Assembly: GCA_945862065.1 (NCBI GenBank) | Contig: CAMAWT010000006.1 | Coordinates: 79,525 to 143,524, forward strand | Direction: 5' to 3' | DNA length: 64,000 nt | Source of the DNA: Flavobacterium psychrophilum | GTDB lineage: Bacteria; Bacteroidota; Bacteroidia; Flavobacteriales; Flavobacteriaceae | Shown here: positions 17,348-27,119 of the stretch, one piece after another | Numbering within the stretch: the stretch's first letter is position 1 | Layout: every line of letters begins with the position of its first letter | The notes under the pieces: generated by a model | The model's input: the letters and a program-made list of their open reading frames with translations, nothing else | Told to the model about the DNA's origin: nothing | Database searches by the model: none | Position numbers and translations under genes: made by a program

Positions 17348-20197
17348 TTATGGTTGAATTGTCCAAGAAACGAAATATTGTTGACCAATAGCTCCTGCTC
17401 CTAAAACTTGTGTGTATTCTTTACCACCTAAATTTGTAGCACCTACTTTTAAAGTAGATTTTAATTTAGGAAACTCATAGTTTACTTGAGCATCAATAAC
17501 AGTTGCTTCAGCAATCATACCATCTGCAAATGAAGATTCCCATAAATAACCTGTATTCCATCTACCGCTCACATTTACGCCAAAGTTTTTAAATAATTTA
17601 TCATTACTTAAAGAGGCTTTAACTCTATGTTTTGGAGTATTAAATCCAGCTTCAAAACTAGGGTCTTTTGCTTGATCAAAATCAAATTGAGCGTAGTTGT
17701 AGTTTGCACTTACTTCAAAGTTTTTGTAAACTCTTTTTGAGATTCCAAAACCAACACCTAATGATGTAATTTCTACATCAGTATTTGTGTATAATTGGTA
17801 GGCTCTAGTATTTCCATTAGAAATAGCGTGAACTGATTGAAACCCTAAATTTGTTGGTCCAGCAGTTAAACTTGGAGCATCTTGAGCTACACCATAAAGA
17901 GGGGCAACAACTGTTAAGTTTCCGATGAAATCATTGTAAATATTATAGTAACCGTTTACGTCGTAAGAGAAACCTTTGTACTGACCTCTATAACCAAGTT
18001 CAATTGCTTTAACTGTTTCTGGCTTAACTAAATCAACATTTGTTTTTTTCAATAAAGCAGCCGCCGCAATTGGATTTGTTCCTGCTAAAGCAGCAAATGC
18101 AGTTACTGATTGTGCTGTATATGAGTTATAGTAAGCATTTTGTCCTGTCATAACAGAAGTTGCACCACCTGCAAAAGTTTGTCCAACAGTAGTGTTTACT
18201 GGTAAAGTTTCTGAATAACGGTCTAAGTTTTCTGGAGCAGATCCAATTAACACTGCATTTCCAACGTTGAATCCAATGTATTGATCTTGAGTTGTTGGAT
18301 TTCTGAAACCAGTTTGGAACGATCCTCTAAAGTTGTGTTCTTTATTTTCGCCAGCAGAATATACAAATGAAACTCTTGGAGAGAAATTACCATCAAAATT
18401 TTGAGATTTGTCATAACGAACAGATCCTGTAAATTTCAATCTATCTTCCATTAATTTTTTCTGAACTTGAGTATAAGCACCATATTCATCATACTTAATT
18501 CCACCAAATTGTGGTGTGTCAGTATAAATTCTTCCAAATGAATTTAAGTCATATCTTCTGTAAGATCCACCTACTTGAATTTCAGCAAATTCAACAAGAT
18601 CTTTGAAGTTGTAATTTGCATCTGAATGATAGATTTTAGAATTATCTACCAATTTAGCTCCAGACAATACATCTGGGTTAGATGTTACTGCATTTTTAGC
18701 TGCGTTGAAAGCTGCTGTACCAGGTAAAAATCTTCCAGTATCTGCAACACCTCTAGCAATATTGTGTGCTTGAGTAGGTGTAGCTCCTGATAATGTTGAA
18801 GACACATAAGCACCAGCATATTGACCAAACCATGTTGAGTCTGATTTCCATGCTCTGTTGATGTTGATTCCTGCAAAACGCATATCATAAGAATTTCCTC
18901 CATCTTCAGTTGTATAATAACCTCTTACGAAGAAATTTTTTCCTTTAAATTCAATTTTATGTTGTTGCATAAAAAAGTCATTCAAATAATATCTGTTAGC
19001 TCCTTGATAAACGGTACTTCCAAATCCAAATTTACTTTGCCAAACAATTTCAAAGTCGTTTGCTAACGGTTTGAAATGTAAAGAGAAATCAATTTTAGCA
19101 TTTTTAGCTTGATTGTCTGTTAAATCAGTTTCATTATAACCTGTTCTAGAAACGTTTTCGTTTGGTAAAACCTGATTAAAAGCTGCTAATTGTGATGCGT
19201 TGATGGCACCTGCATTAAATAATCCTTGAGCCACACCTTTAATGTTAGTTGTTACCTCGTCACCATAAATGTTAAGTCCATTATAGTTATGATGGGCTCT
19301 AGTTCTTCCTGGCGCTGCTAAATCGTCATAATTTGTAGCATACCAATCAGTACCTTTCATGTATGTAAAGTTAGCTTTTGCAGCAAAATGATCGGTGAAT
19401 TTTTTAGCTACTCTAATTCCGTAATCGTAGTATTCATTAGACCCAGCAGCCATTTGACTTGTACTACCAAATTTTGCATAAGCAGATACACCTTCACTTG
19501 TAAAAGGACTTTTGCTGTTCATGAATAAAACTCCATTAAAAGCATTTGCTCCATACAATGCTGAAGCAGCACCTGGCAATAATTCTACATTTTGAACGTC
19601 AACTTCAGAAACACCGATAAGGTTTCCTAAAACAAAGTTTAGTAATGGAGATGAGTTATCCATTCCATCTACTAATTGTAAGAAACGGTTGTTTGAAACC
19701 GTAGCAAATCCTCTTGTGTTGATTGATTTGAAAGACATACTACTTGTGTTCATGTGAACTTCTTTCAAGTTTTCTAAACCATCATAAAAAGTAGGCGATG
19801 CCGTTTTTTTGATGTCTTTGATTGTCATTCTTTCAATTGTAACAGGCGATTCTCTCACTTTTTCAGGCGTTCTTGACGCTGAAACTACAATTTCGTCTAA
19901 TTGTGTATCTTCAGATTTCAAAACAACAGAAAGGTTTTGATTGTTTGAAGTTACTTGAATTTTTTGCTTTCCAAAGCCAATACTTGAAACTTCAATTGAA
20001 AACGGGGCTTTTTTAGTTGTTTTCAATGTGAATTTTCCGTCAGCATCTGTAATAGATGAGGCTTTATCACCTACTACGGTAATATTTGCAGCAGGAATTG
20101 GTTCGTTTTTGTTGTCTTTTACCGAACCTGAAACTGTTGTTTGAGCAAATGAAATGCTGCAAAAAAACAATGTCAAAATGAAATAATACATCTTCAT
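17348..20197 (-). CDS. TonB-dependent outer-membrane receptor
   Basis: A 949-residue outer-membrane transporter. Parts in order: signal peptide (residues 1-18), a carboxypeptidase-regulatory-like beta domain (about 20-105, starting VSGSVKDNKNEPIPAANITV), a plug domain (about 115-230, with VIVSASRTPEKVRE-like start and LLPGAASALYG) and a 22-strand-type beta barrel. There is no SusD partner. The next gene on the transcript is an SGNH lipoprotein, so the ligand may be a lipid or ester. The ligand cannot be told from the sequence. Confidence 0.92.
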   Translation of the reverse strand: MKMYYFILTLFFCSISFAQTTVSGSVKDNKNEPIPAANITVVGDKASSITDADGKFTLKTTKKAPFSIEVSSIGFGKQKIQVTSNNQNLSVVLKSEDTQLDEIVVSASRTPEKVRESPVTIERMTIKDIKKTASPTFYDGLENLKEVHMNTSSMSFKSINTRGFATVSNNRFLQLVDGMDNSSPLLNFVLGNLIGVSEVDVQNVELLPGAASALYGANAFNGVLFMNSKSPFTSEGVSAYAKFGSTSQMAAGSNEYYDYGIRVAKKFTDHFAAKANFTYMKGTDWYATNYDDLAAPGRTRAHHNYNGLNIYGDEVTTNIKGVAQGLFNAGAINASQLAAFNQVLPNENVSRTGYNETDLTDNQAKNAKIDFSLHFKPLANDFEIVWQSKFGFGSTVYQGANRYYLNDFFMQQHKIEFKGKNFFVRGYYTTEDGGNSYDMRFAGININRAWKSDSTWFGQYAGAYVSSTLSGATPTQAHNIARGVADTGRFLPGTAAFNAAKNAVTSNPDVLSGAKLVDNSKIYHSDANYNFKDLVEFAEIQVGGSYRRYDLNSFGRIYTDTPQFGGIKYDEYGAYTQVQKKLMEDRLKFTGSVRYDKSQNFDGNFSPRVSFVYSAGENKEHNFRGSFQTGFRNPTTQDQYIGFNVGNAVLIGSAPENLDRYSETLPVNTTVGQTFAGGATSVMTGQNAYYNSYTAQSVTAFAALAGTNPIAAAALLKKTNVDLVKPETVKAIELGYRGQYKGFSYDVNGYYNIYNDFIGNLTVVAPLYGVAQDAPSLTAGPTNLGFQSVHAISNGNTRAYQLYTNTDVEITSLGVGFGISKRVYKNFEVSANYNYAQFDFDQAKDPSFEAGFNTPKHRVKASLSNDKLFKNFGVNVSGRWNTGYLWESSFADGMIAEATVIDAQVNYEFPKLKSTLKVGATNLGGKEYTQVLGAGAIGQQYFVSWTIQP

Positions 20198-20412
20198 ATT
20201 TTTAAAATTTGTTGGTTTTAAGTAGCCAAATTACAAATAATTTTTATAATTCTAAAAAAAAGTGATAATAATTTAATTTAATTCAAACATCGTTGTAAAA
20301 AATTATCAAATTAGCATTAAACAAAATATATTAAAAAGTGAATGAAATGACTGAATTTAAGAATTAATTTCAAAAAAAACGTTGTATGTTAATTTATTCT
20401 TAAATATAATGC

Positions 20413-20443
20413 AAAAAAAAGCGAAGGAAAACCTTCGCTTTTT
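20413..20443 (-). terminator. Terminator after glmS
   Basis: A perfect 12-bp stem AAAAAGCGAAGG/CCTTCGCTTTTT has a 4-base loop. It is symmetrical and could serve both strands. The rest of 20198-20465 is AT-rich with no gene seen. Confidence 0.85.
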
Positions 20444-20465
20444 GATATGATATTTTTTTTAAAAA

Positions 20466-22313
20466 TTATTCAACTGTAACAGATTTTGCTAAATTTCTTG
20501 GCTGATCAACATTACAACCTCTTAATACCGCTATATGATAAGACAATAACTGCAATGGAATGGTGGTAAGCATAGGAGAAAGTGCATCTGAAGTTTCAGG
20601 AATTTCAATAACGTGGTCTGCCAATTCTTTTACTTGGGTGTCTCCTTTTGTAACAATGGCAATGATTTTTCCGCTTCTTGACTTTATTTCTTGGATATTA
20701 CTTACCACTTTATCATAATGCCCTTGTTTTGGTGCAATTACAATTACTGGCATCTTCTCATCGATCAATGCAATAGGTCCGTGTTTCATTTCTGCTGCAG
20801 GATAACCCTCGGCATGAATGTATGAAATTTCTTTTAATTTTAAAGCGCCTTCAAGTGCCACGGGAAAATTATATCCCCTTCCTAAATACAAGCAATTTGG
20901 AGCATCTTTATATATTTCGGCAATTGCTTTTGAAATATCGTTGGTTGTTTTAAGTGCTTCTTCAACTTTTTCAGGGATCAATTCAAGTTCTTGTAAATAT
21001 CTGAAATAATCTGACTTAGACAATGTTCCTTTTGCATTTGCTAAACGCAGAGCTATCATCGTTAAAATGGTAATTTGTGTTGTAAATGCTTTCGTTGAAG
21101 CAACTCCAATTTCTGGACCCGCATGTGTATAAGCGCCTGCGTGTGTTTCTCTAGAAATGGATGACCCCACAACATTACAAACACCAAATACAAAAGCACC
21201 TTTTTCTTTTGCTAATTTTATTGCTGCTAAAGTGTCTGCTGTTTCGCCCGATTGAGAAATGGCTATAACCACGTCTTTATCAGTTATGATTGGATTTCTA
21301 TATCTAAATTCAGAAGCATATTCAACCTCTACAGAAATTCTAGAAAACTCTTCGATTACATATTCTGCTACCAATCCGGCATGCCAAGAAGTACCGCAAG
21401 CTATAATGATTATTCTATCTGCATTTAAGAATTTTTCTAAATTATCTTCTATTCCAGACATTTTAATAATTCCAGTATCAGAATGAAGTCTTCCTCTATA
21501 GGTGTCTTTTATTACACTTGGCTGCTCATAAATTTCTTTAAGCATAAAATGATCGTAACCTCCTTTTTCAATTTGCTCCAAATTCATTTGAAGTTCTTGA
21601 ACGTAAGGATCAACGGATGAATCATCTTTTATTTTTCTAATTTTTAATGGTTTGTGTAATCTAACAATTGCCATTTCTTCATCTTCCAAATAAATAGCGT
21701 TTGAAGTATATTCTATAAAAGGAGAGGCATCAGAGGCAATGAAGTATTCGCCTTCACCAACACCAATTGCAAGAGGACTTCCCAAACGAGCTACTACAAT
21801 TTCATTTGGTTTTTTAAGATCAAAAACACAAATAGCATAAGCACCAACTACTTGGTTTAAAGCTATTTGAACAGCCTTGCCTAACTTTACGTTTTCATTT
21901 TTCTGAACATCTTCAATCAAATTAATCAATACTTCTGTATCTGTATCTGACTTAAAGGAATATCCTCTATTGATCAACTCTTTTTTTAATGGTTCATAAT
22001 TTTCGATGATTCCATTATGGATAATAGCCAATTCACCTGAATTTGATAAATGTGGATGTGAGTTAACATCATTTGGAACACCATGTGTAGCCCAACGAGT
22101 ATGACCCATTCCAATAGTTCCTGAAGTTGAAATCTCTTTTGATTTTTCTTCTAAATCAGTTACTTTGCCTTTTGTTTTACACACCTTCAATGCACCATTA
22201 TCAAATAACATGATTCCAGCACTATCATATCCTCTGTATTCCAGACGTTTAAGTCCTTTTATTACAACTGGGAAAGCTTCTCTATGACCGATATATCCAA
22301 CAATTCCACACAT
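20466..22313 (-). CDS. glmS: Glutamine-fructose-6-phosphate aminotransferase
   Basis: GlmS makes glucosamine 6-phosphate from fructose 6-phosphate and glutamine, the entry to peptidoglycan and LPS amino sugars. The 615-residue protein starts MCGIVGYIG with the catalytic N-terminal cysteine. It has the glutaminase motif GMGHTRWATHG, two SIS isomerase domains (ACGTSWHAG, ISQSGETADTL) and the C-terminal NLAKSVTVE. It follows the DUF4270 gene by six bases. No glmS ribozyme is seen upstream and there is no room for one. Confidence 0.97.
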   Translation of the reverse strand: MCGIVGYIGHREAFPVVIKGLKRLEYRGYDSAGIMLFDNGALKVCKTKGKVTDLEEKSKEISTSGTIGMGHTRWATHGVPNDVNSHPHLSNSGELAIIHNGIIENYEPLKKELINRGYSFKSDTDTEVLINLIEDVQKNENVKLGKAVQIALNQVVGAYAICVFDLKKPNEIVVARLGSPLAIGVGEGEYFIASDASPFIEYTSNAIYLEDEEMAIVRLHKPLKIRKIKDDSSVDPYVQELQMNLEQIEKGGYDHFMLKEIYEQPSVIKDTYRGRLHSDTGIIKMSGIEDNLEKFLNADRIIIIACGTSWHAGLVAEYVIEEFSRISVEVEYASEFRYRNPIITDKDVVIAISQSGETADTLAAIKLAKEKGAFVFGVCNVVGSSISRETHAGAYTHAGPEIGVASTKAFTTQITILTMIALRLANAKGTLSKSDYFRYLQELELIPEKVEEALKTTNDISKAIAEIYKDAPNCLYLGRGYNFPVALEGALKLKEISYIHAEGYPAAEMKHGPIALIDEKMPVIVIAPKQGHYDKVVSNIQEIKSRSGKIIAIVTKGDTQVKELADHVIEIPETSDALSPMLTTIPLQLLSYHIAVLRGCNVDQPRNLAKSVTVE

Positions 22314-22319
22314 AAATTA

Positions 22320-23960
22320 TTAATTAGGTTTAGTATAATAAATTTTTAATTTCATTCGTTTTGCTTCTATTACAGTGCTTTTAGTTCCATATAAAACGGT
22401 TCCAAGCGGATTCATTACACTACTAGCAGGTGTGTTTTTAACTGTTGAAGAAGATATAGTTATTGGGTTTTTTAATCCCGAATTGGAAACGTTTCCAATA
22501 TTTTCGGTTACTACCAACCCTAATTTGACATTTTTTAAATTAAAATCAGGATTGTTTTTGATTAAATTTCTAATATGATTTGTTAATCTAATTGTGTATC
22601 TAATACCTTCGCCTTTATCATATTCTGATGATGTTGTTGATGTTTCAACTTGTAAAATTCCACTATGAATCAGTTTATTAAATTTTGCACTGCTTCCTTT
22701 TGTTGCGTCTGCAAAGTAATCGATGATTGGGGTGTTATTTTCTAAATCATATAAATAAATTCGATTTGGTTCTGGCGCTGTTCCCATGGCATTTCTATCT
22801 ATATAAAAAGAAATATTTGCTTCGTTGATTAACCAGTTATTATCTCGCATTTCTTTAAGTTGTGTTGAGTTATCAATATCACCATTAAATAATTCAATAA
22901 TAGTCATCGAACCTTCTTGACCTCTTAGGTACAATTTTTCATCTCCTAAAGTTGGATTTGCTGCCAAAACTGCATTTTGATACACACTATTTTCATCATT
23001 TTCAAATAAATTAACTGTACTTCCTGATAAATTAAACAACAACGTTTTTCGAACCCTTGTTGTTACCGTTGCCGATGTTTGATCATGATAAACCATGGTT
23101 AATTTTGCTCTAGAAAAATCTAATAAGCCCATTGCTCCTTGGTTTGGGTTATCAGTATTAGGCTCTGCTTTAAAATATAAACCTCTAAAATATTCTTTGA
23201 ATATATTATTGTTGACCAATTTTCCGGCAGGTGCATTGACTATTTTGTTTTTGAAAAAAGCTCTGTTCAAGGTTAAGAACATTCCTGGAGCCAGTCTTTC
23301 TTTAACAATCGTTACATTATTTTTTTTGTACGATAATTTAATTTCTTTGTTACTAAATTCAAATTCGTCATTTTGTTTTGTATCAGTAGTATCATTCAAT
23401 CTAGCACCAACAATTGCTGCTGTAAAATCGTTTGTTTGATTTGAATAATATTTTTGGGCTTCTTGAAATCCAGTTGCGGGATCCAAATCTCTTAAAAAAT
23501 AACCTGATTCGTATACACTCAATTTGAATTTACCTGCTTGATTTTGTATAGAATCTAAATCGTCTTCATAGGTAGTATCTCCAGTTGTATTGTCTTTTGA
23601 CTTAAATGTACTGTAATAAGGGACATATAAATATACAGAATCGACCACCACTTGAGACGGATTGTAAAACGTTGGATCTGGGGTTGATAGGGTTACTTGA
23701 GAAACAAAACTTGCTGTTGTTTTTCCAAAAACTGGGTTATTATAAAAGCCTAATGCGTTGATTGTTAATCCATTTGTCTGAACAGGGCCTGTTTTTTGAT
23801 TGTAGGCTATGATACTTTTTGTTGAATCGACATAGACATCATAGTGATTGTCTTCACCCACAATATTGGTTCCAATATCGCTATAATCTTTGTCGCAAGA
23901 CACTGATAAGGATAAGATTAGGGCAAATAAAAAGCTTTTAAATAAAAAATTAAATTTCAT
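22320..23960 (-). CDS. DUF4270 outer-membrane lipoprotein
   Basis: This 546-residue lipoprotein has a signal peptide with the lipobox cysteine at residue 22 (LSLSVSC). The sequence SDIGTNIVGEDNHYDVYVDS, then TNGLTINALGFYNNPVFGKT, is characteristic of DUF4270, a Bacteroidetes-specific family of unknown function. The ATG at 23960 is chosen over a TTG nine bases upstream because it places the signal peptide correctly. It sits in a tight series between a glycogen-synthase-like gene and glmS, an order I recall from other Flavobacteriaceae, suggesting an envelope-related role. Confidence 0.85.
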   Translation of the reverse strand: MKFNFLFKSFLFALILSLSVSCDKDYSDIGTNIVGEDNHYDVYVDSTKSIIAYNQKTGPVQTNGLTINALGFYNNPVFGKTTASFVSQVTLSTPDPTFYNPSQVVVDSVYLYVPYYSTFKSKDNTTGDTTYEDDLDSIQNQAGKFKLSVYESGYFLRDLDPATGFQEAQKYYSNQTNDFTAAIVGARLNDTTDTKQNDEFEFSNKEIKLSYKKNNVTIVKERLAPGMFLTLNRAFFKNKIVNAPAGKLVNNNIFKEYFRGLYFKAEPNTDNPNQGAMGLLDFSRAKLTMVYHDQTSATVTTRVRKTLLFNLSGSTVNLFENDENSVYQNAVLAANPTLGDEKLYLRGQEGSMTIIELFNGDIDNSTQLKEMRDNNWLINEANISFYIDRNAMGTAPEPNRIYLYDLENNTPIIDYFADATKGSSAKFNKLIHSGILQVETSTTSSEYDKGEGIRYTIRLTNHIRNLIKNNPDFNLKNVKLGLVVTENIGNVSNSGLKNPITISSSTVKNTPASSVMNPLGTVLYGTKSTVIEAKRMKLKIYYTKPN

Positions 23961-23975
23961 TTTGATCAAATTATA

Positions 23976-24779
23976 TTATAACATGTTTTTGTAAAAAGAA
24001 GTATAAGCTGCTGCAAACTCTTCTTTCGGGGTGAAAGATAAAAAAGGTTTTTTTGAAGATTCTATAAATTTTGTTAAACTTGATGGAACGTTTTCTGAAG
24101 CAATGATTACCGCATCAGAATGTTGTATCGAAGTTTTGATCAAATTTTCATAGTTGGGCAGTTCCATATCCGAAATAGCATCAGCTGGAATCCCATCAAA
24201 TTTTAACTTATTTATCATTTCTATGTCTAAATTTCCTTCAAAAGAAGGAGCATAAACAGAGCTTACTATTTTTGTTTCAGAAAAAAGAGCTTCGTCTTTA
24301 TAAAAATGTTTCATGTAAACGGGCAACATCGAAGCCATCCAACCATGAACGTGAATTATATCTGGAACCCAATTTAATTTTTTTACAGTTTCAACAACTC
24401 CTTTTGCAAAGAAAATGGCGCGTTCATCATTATCAGGATACATAACTCCTTCTTCGTCAGAAAAAGTAGCTTTGCGTTTAAAATATTCATCGTTATCAAT
24501 AAAATAAACCTGAATTCTTTCTTTTGGGATAGAAGCCACTTTTATAATCAACGGCATATCAATATCATTCACAACCAAATTCATTCCAGACAAACGAATT
24601 ACCTCATGCAATTGATGTCTTCGTTCATTAATATTACCATATCTTGGCATAAAAATTCTAATTTGACCACCTTGATCGTTAATCATTTTTGGGACATCAT
24701 AAGACATAAGAGAAACTTCATTCTCCGCTAAATAAGGCACCACTTCTGATGACACATATAATATTCTCTTGTCTTCCAT
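23976..24779 (-). CDS. Half-length glycogen/starch synthase-like protein
   Basis: The 267 residues match only the N-terminal Rossmann domain of GT5 glycogen synthases (RILYVSSEVVPYLAENEVSL, then PDIIHVHGWMASMLPVYMK). The C-terminal nucleotide-sugar domain is missing, and the K-x-G-G substrate loop that normally follows the first strand is replaced by ENEVSLMSYDVP. It is therefore unlikely to be a working glycogen synthase. The ATG at 24779 fits the family start. A TAATTTTG box lies at 24815-24822. It leads a series with the DUF4270 gene and glmS. Confidence 0.8.
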   Translation of the reverse strand: MEDKRILYVSSEVVPYLAENEVSLMSYDVPKMINDQGGQIRIFMPRYGNINERRHQLHEVIRLSGMNLVVNDIDMPLIIKVASIPKERIQVYFIDNDEYFKRKATFSDEEGVMYPDNDERAIFFAKGVVETVKKLNWVPDIIHVHGWMASMLPVYMKHFYKDEALFSETKIVSSVYAPSFEGNLDIEMINKLKFDGIPADAISDMELPNYENLIKTSIQHSDAVIIASENVPSSLTKFIESSKKPFLSFTPKEEFAAAYTSFYKNML

Positions 24780-24814
24780 AGATAGTTTAATTGTTTTGTT
24801 GAAATATAAACGTG

Positions 24815-24822
24815 CAAAATTA
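24815..24822 (-). promoter_or_regulatory. Putative -7 box of the glycogen-synthase-like/DUF4270/glmS series
   Basis: TAATTTTG on the minus strand lies 35 bases before the ATG at 24779. No TTG is found at the usual spacing. Confidence 0.45.
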
Positions 24823-24854
24823 CAAAATTTTATGCACTTATTTATTAAAAATAG

Positions 24855-24862
24855 TAAGTTTG
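24855..24862 (+). promoter_or_regulatory. Putative -7 box of panC
   Basis: TAAGTTTG lies 20 bases before the panC ATG, divergent from the box at 24815-24822. No TTG is seen at 17-23 bases upstream. Confidence 0.45.
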
Positions 24863-24882
24863 TGCCCAATTACAAAATATAA

Positions 24883-25731
24883 ATGATGCATATTTTCAAT
24901 AGTAAAGTTGATTTAAATCTCTATTTATCAAATAAAAACATAAAAAATGATTCAGTTGGTTTTGTTCCTACTATGGGCGCTTTACATGCAGGGCATTTGT
25001 CTTTATTAAGAAAATCAATAAAAAACAATGGGTTTACCGTGATTAGTATTTTTGTAAATCCTACTCAATTTAATAATGCAGAAGATTTAGAAAAATACCC
25101 TAGAACGTTAGAAAGCGATGTGGAGAAAATCAAAACTATTTCTAAAGATATCATTATTTATAGTCCAAATGTTGCTGATATTTATGATACTAAATTAGAA
25201 TCAGAATCCTTTGATTTTGAAGGCCTTGAACATCAAATGGAAGGAAAATTTAGACCAGGACATTTTGATGGTGTTGGCACGGTTGTGAAACGATTATTTG
25301 AAATTGTAAAACCAACCAATGCCTATTTTGGAGAAAAAGATTTTCAACAGCTTCAAATTGTAAAAAAATTGGTTGAAATCGAGAAACTATCGGTAAACGT
25401 TGTTGCTTGTGAAATTTTTAGGGAGCCAAATGGTCTTGCAATGAGTTCTAGAAATGAACGACTTACAGGTGAAGAGCGAAATCAAGCAGCCCTTTTATAC
25501 CAAACTTTGAATGAAGCCAAAGTGCTTTTTGCAACTCAAACCGTTCAAGAAGTGAAGCTGTTTGTTGAAAATGTTTTTAAAAATCATTCAATAATTTCTT
25601 TAGAATATTTCGAAATTGCAAACGAAAACACTCTAGTTCCTGCTGATATTAAAATGGAAGGAGTTCAATATCGAGCTTTTTTAGCAGTTTTTATAAATAA
25701 CATTCGATTGATTGACACAATTTCTATATAA
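24883..25731 (+). CDS. panC: Pantoate-beta-alanine ligase
   Basis: PanC joins pantoate and beta-alanine with ATP to give pantothenate, the CoA precursor. The 282-residue cytidylyltransferase-fold protein has PTMGALHAGHLSLL with the HxGH motif, FVNPTQFNNAEDLEKYPRT, FGEKDFQQL and the KMSKS-equivalent MSSRNERL. It is followed after 27 bases by panD, which makes the beta-alanine, so the two last-stage genes are paired. Confidence 0.97.
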   Translation: MMHIFNSKVDLNLYLSNKNIKNDSVGFVPTMGALHAGHLSLLRKSIKNNGFTVISIFVNPTQFNNAEDLEKYPRTLESDVEKIKTISKDIIIYSPNVADIYDTKLESESFDFEGLEHQMEGKFRPGHFDGVGTVVKRLFEIVKPTNAYFGEKDFQQLQIVKKLVEIEKLSVNVVACEIFREPNGLAMSSRNERLTGEERNQAALLYQTLNEAKVLFATQTVQEVKLFVENVFKNHSIISLEYFEIANENTLVPADIKMEGVQYRAFLAVFINNIRLIDTISI

Positions 25732-25746
25732 ATTAAAAAAATAATT

Positions 25747-25754
25747 TAACTTTG
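25747..25754 (+). promoter_or_regulatory. Putative -7 box of panD
   Basis: TAACTTTG ends four bases before the panD ATG, within the panC-panD gap. If used, the panD transcript would be leaderless or nearly so. Confidence 0.4.
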
Positions 25755-25758
25755 CCAC

Positions 25759-26109
25759 ATGCAAATTCAAGTAGTAAAATCGAAAATTCATCGCGTTAAA
25801 GTTACCGGCGCAGATTTAAATTATATAGGTAGTATCACTATCGATGAAGCTCTTATGGACGCTTCAAACCTTATTGAAGGAGAAAAAGTAGCTATTGTTA
25901 ACATCAATAATGGCGAACGTTTTGAAACCTACGCTATAAAAGGACAAAGAAATTCGGGCGAAATAACTCTAAACGGTCCGGCGGCAAGAAAAGTGCACGC
26001 AGGAGATATCATCATTATTATTTCGTATGCTTTAATGGATTTTGAAGAAGCCAAAAACTTCAAACCATGGCTGGTATTTCCTAATGAAAATGATAATACT
26101 TTGAAATAA
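25759..26109 (+). CDS. panD: Aspartate 1-decarboxylase
   Basis: PanD decarboxylates aspartate to beta-alanine with a pyruvoyl group made by self-cleavage. The 116-residue proenzyme has the cleavage site G24-S25 in [10 protein letters not shown], preceded by [14 protein letters not shown], plus [13 protein letters not shown] and [17 protein letters not shown]. Length and motifs are standard for the family. It directly follows panC. Confidence 0.97.
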   Translation: MQIQVVKSKIHRVKVTGADLNYIGSITIDEALMDASNLIEGEKVAIVNINNGERFETYAIKGQRNSGEITLNGPAARKVHAGDIIIIISYALMDFEEAKNFKPWLVFPNENDNTLK

Positions 26110-26115
26110 TCCTCT

Positions 26116-27075
26116 GTGAAAAAGACACTTAGCAAATGGTTATCAATAATTATTCCTTTAGTAATAGGAATTGCTTTGATTGTTTATCAATACAACTCCT
26201 TCACCCAAATTCAATTGCTTGAAATTAAAGGATATTTTAAAAATGCCAACTATTTTTATATCTATCTTTCTCTTGTAATTGCGCTTTTCGGAATCATTTC
26301 AAGAGCTTACAGATGGAAGTTTTCTATTGAGCAAATGGGATATACTTCTGCATTTCAAAATAATTTTATGGCAGTTTGCATTTGTTATTTTATGAATCTT
26401 TCGATTCCAAGATCGGGAGAAATTTCTAGGGCAGTCATCTTGAAAAAATACGAAAAAATTCCATTTGATAAAGTATTCGGAACAATCATTGCAGAAAGAA
26501 TTGTCGATACACTTATCTTTTTTTTGTTTGTTGTAACGGGATTCTTTTTACAGTTTGCCATCATCAAAGATTTTATTTTAAAAATCATTCCTTTTGAAAA
26601 ACTTCTATTACTTTTTATTGTTGGAATAATCGGATTTATTGCTTTTTGCTTGATTTGGATGTATTCAAATTTTAAAATCGTAAACAAATTAAAAGAAAAA
26701 CTTTCAGGACTTATTGAAGGCATGTTGAGCATATTAAAAATGGAAAACAAATGGTCTTTTATGTTTCATTCTTTTTTTATATGGTTTTCATATATTCTAA
26801 TGTTTTACGTAACCATATTTGCACTTCCAGAAACAAGCAACATTGGTTTTAGCGCAGTTATTATCGGATTTATTTTCGGAACTTTAGCAATCGGATTTAC
26901 AAACAGTGGTTTTGGAGCCTATCCTCTTTTAGTAGCTCAAATATTTGTATTGTATGGCGTTTCAAATACGGTAGGGACTGCTTTTGGCTGGTTGGTTTGG
27001 ACATCACAAACCATTCTAACAATTGTTTTAGGCGGACTTTCTTTTTTATTATTGCCTATTCTAAATAGAAAATAA
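26116..27075 (+). CDS. Flippase-like integral membrane protein (UPF0104)
   Basis: A 319-residue membrane protein with about eight hydrophobic helices. It resembles the lysylphosphatidylglycerol synthetase/glycosyltransferase-2-associated (UPF0104) family; the fingerprint is the N-terminal helix pair followed by SRAYRWKFSIEQMGY and the conserved NLSIPRSGEISRAVILKKYE. No catalytic aminoacyl-transfer domain is attached, so a lipid-handling or flippase role is only inferred. The start is a GTG at 26116, six bases after panD. Confidence 0.8.
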   Translation: MKKTLSKWLSIIIPLVIGIALIVYQYNSFTQIQLLEIKGYFKNANYFYIYLSLVIALFGIISRAYRWKFSIEQMGYTSAFQNNFMAVCICYFMNLSIPRSGEISRAVILKKYEKIPFDKVFGTIIAERIVDTLIFFLFVVTGFFLQFAIIKDFILKIIPFEKLLLLFIVGIIGFIAFCLIWMYSNFKIVNKLKEKLSGLIEGMLSILKMENKWSFMFHSFFIWFSYILMFYVTIFALPETSNIGFSAVIIGFIFGTLAIGFTNSGFGAYPLLVAQIFVLYGVSNTVGTAFGWLVWTSQTILTIVLGGLSFLLLPILNRK

Positions 27076-27119
27076 TTCTTATCTTGCTCATAATTTCGAA
27101 ACCAATTTATTTATTTTCC

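Noticed and set aside
22314..22330. glmS ribozyme or riboswitch
   Set aside because: Only six bases separate glmS from the preceding gene; no conserved ribozyme core is present.
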